Shown here piece by piece: positions 52,868 through 61,807 of a DNA stretch of 64,000 nucleotides. Numbering within the stretch: the stretch's first letter is position 1; every line of letters begins with the position of its first letter. Both the position numbers and the translations under genes were made by a program. Below the pieces are notes generated by a model, which was given only the letters and a program-made list of their open reading frames with translations, did no database searches and was not told the origin of the DNA. Location: the NCBI GenBank assembly GCA_963678085.1, contig OY782680.1, positions 2,976,001-3,040,000 of the forward strand. The letters run 5' to 3'. The DNA is from Aliishimia sp963678085 (lineage in GTDB: Bacteria > Pseudomonadota > Alphaproteobacteria > Rhodobacterales > Rhodobacteraceae).

Positions 52868-54022
52868 TTAGCCCGCCCTCATGAGGCGCTGCGCATCTTG
52901 CGCGATCATCCGCTCCTCTTGTGCGGGCACGACCCAAGCCGCGACTTTGGAGGTCTGCGCATGCAAGCGCGGGCCTTGGCGGTGATTGGCATCAACATCC
53001 ATACGCAGACCGGCCCATTCGAGCCCGCGCAAAATCCGTGCGCGCACGCCGATGGCATTCTCACCAATGCCGCCGGTGAACGCGACCGCATCCAGCCCCT
53101 CCATCGCAGCGATCAACGATCCCGCATGGCGCAGCGACCAATAGCAAAAATGCTCAATGGCAAAGGCGCTATCGGCAGAGGGGTCCAGCATCAAATTGCG
53201 CATATCCGATTTGCCGCCCGAAAGGCCCAATAGCCCGCTCTCATGGTTCAGGATCGCTTTGGTGCGCTCTAGCCCGTTTTCCTCGACCAGCCGCAGCACC
53301 GCATTGGCATCAATCCCGCCCGAGCGCGTGCCCATGGTCAGCCCATCCAGCGGCGAATAGCCCATCGTGGTCGCCACAGACTGCCCGTTCAAAATCGCGG
53401 CCAGTGAAGCGCCGTTGCCCAGATGAAAGGCCAAAAGGCGTGAGGGCAGCTTTTGCCCTGAAACCTCAGGCAAGCTCTGCACAAGCGAGGCATAGCTGAG
53501 CCCATGAAACCCATAACGACGAATGCCGCTGGTCTCCATCATGCGCGGGATCGCATAGCGCGTAGCAACATCCGGGTTGGTGGCATGAAATGAGGTGTCA
53601 AAACTGGCAAATTGCGGTAACTCGGGCGCAAGCTCGCCCAGGGTCTCAATCGCCGCCAGATTATGTGGATTATGCAGTGGGGCAAGCGGCGAGCAAGCCG
53701 AAATCTCGGCCAGAACATCGCTGTTAATCCGCACAGGTGCGGTGAGCTTTTTACCCCCATGCACAACCCGGTGCGCCGCCGCGGCCAGAGAATTCACCTC
53801 AACACCGCGTTCACTCAGCGCCTTGAGCACAGCGCGCAAAGCCGTGCGATGGTCAATCAGAGGGATTGCCGCGCGCTCTCCTTCGATCTCTAGAAAACCC
53901 GCGCTGCCGATCTCAGCCGCCAGCCCGGAGAGTTTTAAGTCAAGCCGTGCATCAAACAACGCAAACTTGATCGAGGAAGACCCCGCATTCAGAACGAGAA
54001 TATCGCCTAAGAACTGGGTCAT
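52868..54022 (-). CDS. ackA: Acetate kinase
   Basis: A 384-residue kinase of the ASKHA fold: ILVLNAGSSSIKF at the start, AAAHRVVHGG, and the adenine-binding AVAFTGGIGENA near residue 312 (written VAFTGGIGENA). It interconverts acetyl phosphate + ADP and acetate + ATP. It is in the xsc cluster, so it could harvest ATP from Xsc-derived acetyl phosphate. Its ribosome binding site is weak. Confidence 0.95.
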   Translation of the reverse strand: MTQFLGDILVLNAGSSSIKFALFDARLDLKLSGLAAEIGSAGFLEIEGERAAIPLIDHRTALRAVLKALSERGVEVNSLAAAAHRVVHGGKKLTAPVRINSDVLAEISACSPLAPLHNPHNLAAIETLGELAPELPQFASFDTSFHATNPDVATRYAIPRMMETSGIRRYGFHGLSYASLVQSLPEVSGQKLPSRLLAFHLGNGASLAAILNGQSVATTMGYSPLDGLTMGTRSGGIDANAVLRLVEENGLERTKAILNHESGLLGLSGGKSDMRNLMLDPSADSAFAIEHFCYWSLRHAGSLIAAMEGLDAVAFTGGIGENAIGVRARILRGLEWAGLRMDVDANHRQGPRLHAQTSKVAAWVVPAQEERMIAQDAQRLMRAG

Positions 54023-54056
54023 GGGGCCAAACGCGCCCCAATCGCTCTAAACGAGA

Positions 54057-54452
54057 TTAGCTCTTTCGCTGCGGCTTCTCGATATCGACCGCATCTATCT
54101 GGATTTCTGGTTTGCAGCCTTTGGCATTGTGACGCTCTGCCAGCCCGATTATGCGATCCTGCAGCGCTTTGGCTTCTTCTTTGGCCGCGCCTTTGAGGTT
54201 CATAAAGAAGAGAGCCGGGAAGAAAATCAACGCCCCCGCAGCTGCTGCGGCAGTGTTTTTGCTCTTTACTGCTTCTTGATCGCCAATCAGACGCGTGAGC
54301 TGTGTCTGGCTGATGGAAATTTCTTGGCGCAGCTCCGTACAGCTCATTTGCGCATCGCCATCTTGAATGACCTGCACGGGGTTGGCTTCTCTGCCTGCGC
54401 ATCCAGCCAAGACGAGCCCTGCGCATGCGAGCGCAGCCAATGAGTTCTTCAT
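54057..54452 (-). CDS. Small lipoprotein between xsc and ackA
   Basis: A 131-residue lipoprotein with signal peptide and lipobox (LAGC, C18), a predicted helical ELRQEISISQTQLTRLIGDQEAV, an alanine/phenylalanine-rich hydrophobic stretch around residues 68-88, and a polar tail. No family is recognised. It lies 126 bp downstream of xsc and 34 bp upstream of ackA in the same direction. Confidence 0.62.
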   Translation of the reverse strand: MKNSLAALACAGLVLAGCAGREANPVQVIQDGDAQMSCTELRQEISISQTQLTRLIGDQEAVKSKNTAAAAAGALIFFPALFFMNLKGAAKEEAKALQDRIIGLAERHNAKGCKPEIQIDAVDIEKPQRKS

Positions 54453-54578
54453 ATTCAGCTATCCTTTTTTGCGAATGTGGATACGCGCAAAAAAGGGCAA
54501 AGACGGGCGAAGATGCAACCCATTGGCGCGTGCGGGGCGCCAATGAGACTCTAACTGTGACAATTCCAGCAGCCTGGA

Positions 54579-56354
54579 TCACGCCTGCTCGACCATATCG
54601 TCTTTGGAGATGCCTGCGACAGAGACAGGTTTCTTCATCGCATCGCGGCGGAAGGGCTCGCCCAGCTCTTGGTTGATCATCGCCTCGATCAAGGTGGTTG
54701 TGCCATTCTCCATCTGATCCTTGACCGCTTGGGTCAGGGCTGCGCGCAGCTCGTCCATGGTGCGCGCCACAACGCCTTTCAGACCACAGGCATTTGCGAT
54801 GCCGGCATAAGAAACCTGCTCATCCAGCTCGGTGCCCACGAAATTGTCGTCAAACCACAGGGTCGAGTTGCGCTTTTCCGCGCCCCATTGATAATTGCGG
54901 AACACCACATGCGTCACCGCGGGCCATTCGCCGCGGCCAATCGCGGTGAGCTCATTGACCGCGATGCCAAAAGCACCGTCACCAGAAAAGCCAACCACAG
55001 GCACATCGGGGCAGCCGATCTTGGCACCAACCACCGCAGGCAGCCCATAGCCACAAGGGCCAAAGAGCCCCGGCGCGAGATATTTGCGCCCATCGTCAAA
55101 ATCAGGATAAGCATTGCCGATGGCGCAGTTATTGCCGATGTCAGAGGAAATAATCGCCTCACGGGGCAGCGCGCTTTGGATCGCACGCCACGCCATACGC
55201 GGGCTCATCCAATCGGGCTTATCGGCGCGCGCGCGCTGGTTCCATGTGGTGCCCGGATCATCATCCTCGTGATCCATTGAGGCAAGCTGCTGCGCCCAGC
55301 GGGATTTGGTTTCGGCAATGCGGGCCTTGCGCTCATCGCGCCCCGCGTCCCCTGCATCCTCAGACAGACCGGCCAGGATGCCATTTGCGACCTTTGCCGC
55401 ATCTCCCACGATGCCCACTGTGACTTTCTTGGTCAGGCCAATGCGGTCGGGGTTAATGTCCACCTGAATGATCTTGGCATCCGCAGGCCAGTATTCCATC
55501 CCATAACCTGGCAAGGTCGAGAACGGGTTAAGCCGTGTGCCAAGCGCCAGCACCACATCCGCCTCTTTGATCAGCTCCATACCCGCCTTGGAACCGTTAT
55601 AGCCCAAAGGCCCCGCAAAGAGCGGATGCGAGCCGGGGAACGCGTCATTGTGCTGATAACCCACACAGACGGGCGCATCGAGCCGCTCGGCCAGGGTTTT
55701 CGCCGCCTCAATGCCGCCTTGCGACAGAACAACGCCGGCCCCATTCAGGATCACCGGGTTCTTGGCGCTGCTCAGCAATTCAGCCGCCTTGGCAACAGAG
55801 GTTTCCCCGCCAGAGGAGCGCTCAAACTCAATCGGCTCAGGGATCTCAACGTCGATCACTTGCGTCCAGTAATCGCGCGGAATGTTGAGCTGCGCCGGGG
55901 CCGACAGGCGCTTGGCCTGGGAAATCACACGGGTGAGAACCTCGCAAACGCGGGACGGATCACGCACCTCTTCTTGATAGGCGACCATATCCTCGAACAG
56001 CTTCATTTGCTCGACTTCCTGGAAACCGCCCTGCCCGATGGTCTTATTGGCCGCCTGAGGCGTTACCAGCAAAAGCGGGGTGTGGTTCCAATAGGCCGTT
56101 TTCACAGCCGTCACAAAATTGGTGATGCCAGGACCGTTCTGCGCGATCATCATGGACATCTTGCCCGTCGCGCGCGTGTAGCCATCAGACATCATGCCCG
56201 CCGAGCCCTCATGGGCGCAGTCCCAAAACTGAATGCCCGCCGCCGGGAACAGATCCGAAATCGGCATCATCGCAGAGCCGATAATTCCAAATGCGTGTTG
56301 AATTCCATGGCGTTGAAGCACTTTGACAAAGGCTTCTTCGGTGGTCATCTTCAT
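54579..56354 (-). CDS. xsc: Sulfoacetaldehyde acetyltransferase
   Basis: A 591-residue thiamine-diphosphate enzyme: sulfoacetaldehyde + phosphate gives acetyl phosphate + sulfite. It starts MKMTTEEAFVKVLQRHGIQHAFGIIGSAMMPISDLFP, which is typical of Xsc, and has the GDGAFGIAVNELTAIGRGEWPAVTHVVFRNYQWGAEKRN region for diphosphate and magnesium. The whole length is conserved-looking. It supplies the acetyl phosphate used by Pta and AckA and the sulfite for the TSUP permease. The taurine- or isethionate-forming steps are not in the window. Confidence 0.95.
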   Translation of the reverse strand: MKMTTEEAFVKVLQRHGIQHAFGIIGSAMMPISDLFPAAGIQFWDCAHEGSAGMMSDGYTRATGKMSMMIAQNGPGITNFVTAVKTAYWNHTPLLLVTPQAANKTIGQGGFQEVEQMKLFEDMVAYQEEVRDPSRVCEVLTRVISQAKRLSAPAQLNIPRDYWTQVIDVEIPEPIEFERSSGGETSVAKAAELLSSAKNPVILNGAGVVLSQGGIEAAKTLAERLDAPVCVGYQHNDAFPGSHPLFAGPLGYNGSKAGMELIKEADVVLALGTRLNPFSTLPGYGMEYWPADAKIIQVDINPDRIGLTKKVTVGIVGDAAKVANGILAGLSEDAGDAGRDERKARIAETKSRWAQQLASMDHEDDDPGTTWNQRARADKPDWMSPRMAWRAIQSALPREAIISSDIGNNCAIGNAYPDFDDGRKYLAPGLFGPCGYGLPAVVGAKIGCPDVPVVGFSGDGAFGIAVNELTAIGRGEWPAVTHVVFRNYQWGAEKRNSTLWFDDNFVGTELDEQVSYAGIANACGLKGVVARTMDELRAALTQAVKDQMENGTTTLIEAMINQELGEPFRRDAMKKPVSVAGISKDDMVEQA

Positions 56355-56496
56355 GGGCGTGGTCCTTAGCTGAAGTCACAAGAATCTACGCGGGCGCGCA
56401 GGCCCACAGTCTGTAAAACAGCTAGAGTATGGCGCAAAGGGGCTATAGGGCCAGTTAACTCTGTGCGCTAAGACCAAATAGGCGAGTTAAGTGCCC

Positions 56497-57387
56497 TTAC
56501 CTTGGCCAGCTTGCACGCTTTAGCCGCCATTCTTCCAATTTTGGTACGAGCCGCTGTTTGACATGATCATATTGCACCCCGTCAAAATACGAAGAAAGCT
56601 TGTCAAACGCCAAATGAGCCGCAGCCCAATTCTGATCGTTAACGGCTTTCCTCATCAGAGTAACAGCCATATGCTCAAAGCTCTCAGGATCCTCGGTCTC
56701 ATAATATTCCAGCTCTTTGACAGCGGTTTGAAACGCACCGTCTATGTCGCCTTGACCTCTTTGAGCCGCAGATAAAATACGCAATGGCTCCATCCGTTCT
56801 TCTGGATAAAAATAATGGGCTTCATCCTCTGACAGGCCAGGGCTCATATGGTCAGTCGCAAGCTTATTAGCTTCGTCAAATTGCTCAAGATGTATCAAGC
56901 ACCACCCGCGCATCATCTGGAGGTTCCACAGGTCTGCTAAGCCAGAGTTTCCTTTCGATGTCTCGTCGGCAACGCGCGCGTCAAATCCAGCCAGAGCTTC
57001 GCCCCAGTTCTCCTGTGCATAGGCGCATTGTGTCCGCCCCCAAGTAATTTGGCTTGTAAAATACGTTCCTAAATTTTGAACCCCAAAGGGATGCGCCGTC
57101 AAGGCATCCCAATAGGTCATTGCCTCGGGCCAGTCCTGGCAAAGCGCATGGATATATCCTTGCAGGTAAAGCAAAAACGCGCCGGGCCTGCCCTCTTTTT
57201 CTTGTGGTGACAAGTCTGGCTCTAACCGCTTCAGCGTTTCCAGTGTTTTTGTAACGCTGAAACGCGCCTCGGGGTCGGCCACCATTGAGACCATGTCTTC
57301 TATTTTTTGTACTACCGAAATTGGAGCATCGCGCAGTTCGGTTTTGCGCTCTTTGCCAGTTAGGTTCGCAAGCCAATCGTAAATCAT
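56497..57387 (-). CDS. Hypothetical TPR-like helical protein
   Basis: A 296-residue soluble protein that looks all-helical, with TPR-like periodicity (GYIHALCQDWPEAMTYWDAL, CAYAQENWGEALAGFDARV, GWCLIHLEQFDEANKLAT) between about residues 85 and 215. I recognise no family. It lies upstream of xsc, separated by 142 bp, on the same strand; whether it belongs to the sulfoacetaldehyde module is unclear. Confidence 0.65.
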   Translation of the reverse strand: MIYDWLANLTGKERKTELRDAPISVVQKIEDMVSMVADPEARFSVTKTLETLKRLEPDLSPQEKEGRPGAFLLYLQGYIHALCQDWPEAMTYWDALTAHPFGVQNLGTYFTSQITWGRTQCAYAQENWGEALAGFDARVADETSKGNSGLADLWNLQMMRGWCLIHLEQFDEANKLATDHMSPGLSEDEAHYFYPEERMEPLRILSAAQRGQGDIDGAFQTAVKELEYYETEDPESFEHMAVTLMRKAVNDQNWAAAHLAFDKLSSYFDGVQYDHVKQRLVPKLEEWRLKRASWPR

Positions 57388-57577
57388 ATAAACCTCGCGG
57401 ATTGAAGAAACAGACTATTGCAAACTGCCTGCCTCAGACAAGCTTAAGCTGCAATGTTGAACTAAATTCACGCGCTTTATGATTTGGATCGCAAAGCCGT
57501 TGCAATCAAGTCCACGCCCTCACAAATTCGTCCCTTTGAGATTGAGGAATAGCCAATGCCCCCAGCGGTCCCTGCGG

Positions 57578-58003
57578 TCAACGCACCACAAACACCGATT
57601 GGGAGGCATGGCGTGCGACACGGGCGGCATTGGTGCCAATCAAGTAGTCTTTCAGAGTTGGCCCATGCGCGCCAACAATGATGCATTCTGCGCCCAGGGT
57701 ATCCGCTGCCTTGATGATTTGGTCATAGACCGTGCCCACATGGACATGGTGCTCGACCAACAAGGTCTCAGGAATGTTTGCGGCGACCCAGGTTTCCAAG
57801 GCCTTACGCGCGCTCTGCTGGATGGCTGCGCTGTGATCCGGGGCCATGGAGGCGCTGACAATCGACATGCCCGCATCCGGCACGACGTTCAGGATATGAA
57901 GCATCGCGTTTTCGCTATGCGCCAACGACACGGCGGCCTGCGTGCCGCGCATCGCCCCGTCTGGATCGTTGATATCCACAGCAAGAAGTAGGATCTTGAA
58001 CAT
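57578..58003 (-). CDS. Universal stress protein (UspA family) linked to the TRAP transporter
   Basis: A 141-residue UspA-domain protein. MFKILLLAVDINDPDGA at the start and the C-terminal ATP-binding pattern GAHG-X8-GTNA (about residues 110-126) are visible. It starts 10 bp after the TRAP permease gene ends, in the same direction. In the ectoine TRAP system TeaABC the UspA protein TeaD regulates transport, so a similar role is likely. Confidence 0.88.
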   Translation of the reverse strand: MFKILLLAVDINDPDGAMRGTQAAVSLAHSENAMLHILNVVPDAGMSIVSASMAPDHSAAIQQSARKALETWVAANIPETLLVEHHVHVGTVYDQIIKAADTLGAECIIVGAHGPTLKDYLIGTNAARVARHASQSVFVVR

Positions 58004-58013
58004 AGGCCTCTCC

Positions 58014-60638
58014 TCAGAATGGGGGTTGTGTCGCGCGGCGGCGCTGTAGCATTATGATCCCAAAGAGCAGGATCAATGCCGGGATAAAGAACAGCTCTTT
58101 TGGGGCGCGCTCATTCTCGACCTGGACCTCGGTAATCTGTACCGGGATGTCGCCATAGAAATCATACTCATTCGCTAGGCTTTCAAAGAACGGCGTGCCG
58201 GGGAAGGGTTCATCCATGGCCAACACGTCACCATCGGGAAGGATGGCAAGCCCTTGCGCAGTTAATGCCGCTTGCGCATCGCCTTGTACCGCTGGCAGCG
58301 TGATGGTGGTGGGCCGTCTATCTCCGGTGTCAAAGTCAGGCCCTGCGATAATCACGCGCACCTCTTGCCCGGTTTGCGCCTCGGCCATCAGCTCTAGCGC
58401 AGCGGGGCCTGTGGCGGTCGCATATTTGTCGCTGACCTGATCAAGGAAGAAGTCCGGCCTGAACAACATGAAGGCGATGAAGAGCAAGACCAGCGATTCC
58501 CACAGCTTACTTTTCGCAATGAAATACCCTTGGGTCGCAGCCGCAAATAGCAGCATGGCGAGCAATGATATGAAAAAGACAAGTGTCGCCTTTGCAAGCC
58601 CCACGTCGATCAACAAAAGGTCGGTGTTAAAAATGAAAAGGAAGGGCAGCAAAGCCGTGCGAATATCGTAGCTAAAGCCCTGAATACCGGTTTTGATGGG
58701 ATCGCCCCGCGATATGGCCGCCGCGGCATAGGCGGCCAGGCCCACAGGCGGCGTGTCATCCGCCAGAATGCCGAAGTAGAAGACAAAGAGATGCACGGCA
58801 ATCAGCGGAAAGATATAGCCTGCCTGCGCGCCCACTGACAGGATCACCGGCGCCATAAGCGATGACACCACAATATAGTTCGCCGTGGTGGGCAGGCCCA
58901 TCCCAAGGATCAAGGACATAACCGCGACCAGGATCAAGAGAACCCAGATGTTGCCACCTGCAATCACCTCCACAACCTGCCCGATGACCTGATGCGCCCC
59001 TGTAAGACTGATCGTGCCCACGATGATGCCGGCCGCACCAGTCGCCACTCCAATGCCGATCATATTGCGGGCACCCAGGATCAATCCGTCGATGAAATCG
59101 CGCCAGCCTTGCCTGATCGAGCCCCCCACTCCTTCACCGCGAAACAGCGCTTTGAGCGGGCGGTGGGTCAGCGCCACAATGACCATAAAAACAGTGGCCC
59201 AAAACGCCGACAGAGAGGGCGAAAGCCGATCAAGGCTCTCGGTGCGCACCATCAGGTTCCACACCAGAATGAAAATCGGCAGTGCAAAATAGGCCCCGCC
59301 CAGCAAAGTTGGGGTCAGGCGCGGCGCTTCAAGCGGGCCGTTCGGATCGTCCATCGCCACATCTGGAAAACGTGACGCATAGTAGACCAGCACCAGATAA
59401 AGCACGGCAACAACCAAAAGCCCACCATAGACGCTTTGCGCCATAAACCCGTCCAGCACGCCGCGCAAAAGGATCATCGCGTAGGTGCAGATGCCAAGGA
59501 AAATGAAACCGGACAGGAAAAGGATCAAAATGAGCACGGGGCCGATATGTCGCCCGGCTTTCTTGAGCCCCTGCATCTGCATCTTCAGCGCTTCAAGATG
59601 CACGATATAGAGCAGCGCGATATAGCTGATAACCGCAGGCACGAATGCATGTTTGACCACATCAATATAGGGGATATTCACGTATTCCACCATAAGGAAC
59701 GCGGCGGCTCCCATGACAGGTGGGGTCAGCTGACCGTTCGTAGAGGAGGCAACTTCGACCGCGCCAGCCTTTTCAGCCGGGAAGCCGATCCGCCGCATCA
59801 GCGGGATTGTGAAGGTTCCTGTGGTGACGGTGTTGGAGATCGAGCTGCCTGAAATCATGCCGGTCAGCATCGAGGACAGCACCGAGGCCTTTGCAGGCCC
59901 GCCGCGCAAGGCACCCAGCAACGCGATTGCAACCTTGATGAACCACGATCCGCCCCCCGCTCTGTCAAGCAACGCTCCGAACAGGACAAAGAGAAAAATC
60001 ATTGAGGTTGAGACGCCCAGAGCCACGCCAAAGACGCCTTCGGTCTGCATCCAGTAATGCCCCAGGGCCTTGCTCAGCGACGCACCGCCATAATTGGTAA
60101 TATTGCGCGCCCATTCGGAGTAGCCGCCAAAAAAGGCGAAGGCCACAAATGCGCCCGCGATGATAACCAGGGGCAACCCCAAGGACCGATAGACGGCCGT
60201 GAACAGCACCACCATCCCAATGCTGGACATGATTATGTCAGAGGTGCTCCACAAACCGGGGCGGTCAGCGATCTCGAAGCGGAACACCACAAGATAAAGG
60301 CACGCCCCCACCCCTAGAGCCAAAAGCAGCCAGTCATAGAGGGGAATGCGCGTTTTGGGGGAAGACTTGAACAGGGGAAACGCAAGGGTTGCCAACATGA
60401 TGGCAAAGGCCAGATGCACAAAGCGCGCCTGCGCGACGATATTGGCAAAGATATTCATGCCCGTGGCTTGGGCCAGAACGCCCGGAACCTTAGACGCGAT
60501 ATAGAGCTGAAACAAAGACCAGACGATGCAGGTGCCAATGATGAGATTGGCCTGCCAAACAGATGAAGGGCTTCGCGCGCCGGTATCGGCCTGTGCAACC
60601 ATATCATCGGCAGAGCGGGCCTCGGTATCCTGTGCCAT
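58014..60638 (-). CDS. TRAP transporter fused permease (4TM/12TM)
   Basis: An 874-residue fused permease. The N-terminal part has four hydrophobic segments (DctQ-like) and the following part about twelve (DctM-like), with motifs such as GSSISNTVTTGTFTIPLMRRIGFPAEKAGAVEVASSTNGQLTPPVMGAAAFLMVEYVNIPY. This form pairs with TAXI-type binding proteins. After residue about 760 there is an extra soluble region (with PDFDTGDRRPTTITLPAVQGD) before a final hydrophobic segment. The substrate is unknown. Confidence 0.92.
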   Translation of the reverse strand: MAQDTEARSADDMVAQADTGARSPSSVWQANLIIGTCIVWSLFQLYIASKVPGVLAQATGMNIFANIVAQARFVHLAFAIMLATLAFPLFKSSPKTRIPLYDWLLLALGVGACLYLVVFRFEIADRPGLWSTSDIIMSSIGMVVLFTAVYRSLGLPLVIIAGAFVAFAFFGGYSEWARNITNYGGASLSKALGHYWMQTEGVFGVALGVSTSMIFLFVLFGALLDRAGGGSWFIKVAIALLGALRGGPAKASVLSSMLTGMISGSSISNTVTTGTFTIPLMRRIGFPAEKAGAVEVASSTNGQLTPPVMGAAAFLMVEYVNIPYIDVVKHAFVPAVISYIALLYIVHLEALKMQMQGLKKAGRHIGPVLILILFLSGFIFLGICTYAMILLRGVLDGFMAQSVYGGLLVVAVLYLVLVYYASRFPDVAMDDPNGPLEAPRLTPTLLGGAYFALPIFILVWNLMVRTESLDRLSPSLSAFWATVFMVIVALTHRPLKALFRGEGVGGSIRQGWRDFIDGLILGARNMIGIGVATGAAGIIVGTISLTGAHQVIGQVVEVIAGGNIWVLLILVAVMSLILGMGLPTTANYIVVSSLMAPVILSVGAQAGYIFPLIAVHLFVFYFGILADDTPPVGLAAYAAAAISRGDPIKTGIQGFSYDIRTALLPFLFIFNTDLLLIDVGLAKATLVFFISLLAMLLFAAATQGYFIAKSKLWESLVLLFIAFMLFRPDFFLDQVSDKYATATGPAALELMAEAQTGQEVRVIIAGPDFDTGDRRPTTITLPAVQGDAQAALTAQGLAILPDGDVLAMDEPFPGTPFFESLANEYDFYGDIPVQITEVQVENERAPKELFFIPALILLFGIIMLQRRRATQPPF

Positions 60639-60729
60639 CTTGTCCCCCTACTTGTCCCAGCCTTGTCGCAGACCGGATTTGTTACTTTGATGGGCCAGGC
60701 TGCCCGGATGACCGGACAACCCAAAGTCA

Positions 60730-60771
60730 CCTATGCAGTGTTCGGGGCTTGACCCAGGAATACTGCATAGG
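60730..60771. repeat. Palindromic element 1 between TAXI and TRAP genes
   Basis: Perfect 10-bp arms CCTATGCAGT (60730-60739) and ACTGCATAGG (60762-60771) flank 22 bases containing GGGGCTTGACCC. Such hairpins with GCTTGACCC are common as dispersed REP-like elements in alphaproteobacteria, so it may be one. Confidence 0.5.
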
Positions 60772-60783
60772 CGCTTTGATTTT

Positions 60784-60830
60784 GCAGGGTTTTTGCCCCA
60801 AAACCGGTACCCACTTTTGGGAAACCCTGC
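60784..60830. repeat. Palindromic element 2 between TAXI and TRAP genes
   Basis: Nested inverted repeats: outer GCAGGGTTT/AAACCCTGC (60784-60792, 60822-60830) and inner CCCAAAA/TTTTGGG (60797-60803, 60815-60821). The inside ACCGGTACCCACTTTTGG resembles short dispersed palindromic repeats of alphaproteobacteria. It could reduce TRAP expression relative to TAXI. Confidence 0.5.
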
Positions 60831-60841
60831 TTGGGCTCAGA

Positions 60842-61807
60842 TCAGTCGATCAGCCCCAATTCCTTATATGCTTTCATCGCACCATCATGCAGCGGGGCGG
60901 ACAACCCGTCGTTGACCATCTGCGCAGGCTGCAAATTGGCGAAGGCAGGGTGCAGGCCGCGGAAGTCGTCGATGTTTTCCATCACGGATTTGGCGACAAT
61001 ATAGACCACATCTTCAGAAACATTGGCAGAGGTTACAAAGGTCGCGCCCACGCCAAAGGTGGTCACCTCCTCATCGGTGCCCTTATACATCCCGCCCGGA
61101 ATGGTCGCCACACGGTAAAACGGGTTGTCAGCAACCAGCTTGTCAATCGGTGCGCCGGTCACAGACACAAGGCGTGCATCACAAGTTGTGGTGGCTTCCT
61201 TGATCGCTGCGGCAGGGTGGCCGATGGTATAGATCATCGCGTCGATATTGCCATCACAGAGCTGTTTGGCCATCTCGGACCCTTTATACTCGGTCGCCAG
61301 CGCCAGATCGCCCATGCCGATGCCAAAGGCCTCCATCACCACTTCCATCGTCGCGCGCTGACCCGAGCCAGGGTTGCCCACATTCACACGCTTGCCCGCG
61401 ATGGCCTCAAAGCTGTCAATGCCGCTGTCGCCGCGCACAATCAGTGTAAACGGCTCAGGGTGAACGGACATGACCGCACGGATTTCCGGGAAGGGATTAT
61501 CAGCAAATTTCGACGTGCCATTATAGGCATGGTGCTGCCAGTCAGACTGGGCCACGCCAAACTCGAGCTCGCCCGCCTTGATCGTGTTGATATTATAGAC
61601 AGATCCACCCGTTGATTCCACGGCGCAGCGAATGCCATGTTCTTTGCGCGACTTGTTCACCAGACGGCAGATGGCCCCCCCGGTAGGATAGTAGACCCCG
61701 GTTACGCCGCCTGTGCCGATGGAGATGAACTCCTCTGCGACCGTCATAGACGCCGCCATCATCGCGCCAGCCAGCACGGCTCCGCCCAGTTTTAGGTTTT
61801 TCAACAT
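60842..61807 (-). CDS. TAXI-family TRAP substrate-binding protein
   Basis: A 321-residue periplasmic binding protein with a signal peptide (about 1-24) and the TAXI hallmark FISIGTGGVTGVYYPTGGAICRLVN, then GGSVYNINTIKAGELEFGVAQSDWQ. It captures substrate for the fused permease. The start overlaps the RpiR-gene stop by 7 bases, indicating coupling. Substrate unknown. Confidence 0.93.
   Translation of the reverse strand: MLKNLKLGGAVLAGAMMAASMTVAEEFISIGTGGVTGVYYPTGGAICRLVNKSRKEHGIRCAVESTGGSVYNINTIKAGELEFGVAQSDWQHHAYNGTSKFADNPFPEIRAVMSVHPEPFTLIVRGDSGIDSFEAIAGKRVNVGNPGSGQRATMEVVMEAFGIGMGDLALATEYKGSEMAKQLCDGNIDAMIYTIGHPAAAIKEATTTCDARLVSVTGAPIDKLVADNPFYRVATIPGGMYKGTDEEVTTFGVGATFVTSANVSEDVVYIVAKSVMENIDDFRGLHPAFANLQPAQMVNDGLSAPLHDGAMKAYKELGLID

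Noticed and set aside
51981..52937. 318-codon minus-strand frame opposite pta
   Set aside because: It is the mirror of the true pta frame, rich in Ser/Ala/Arg with no domain, whereas the plus-strand frame is a clear Pta.
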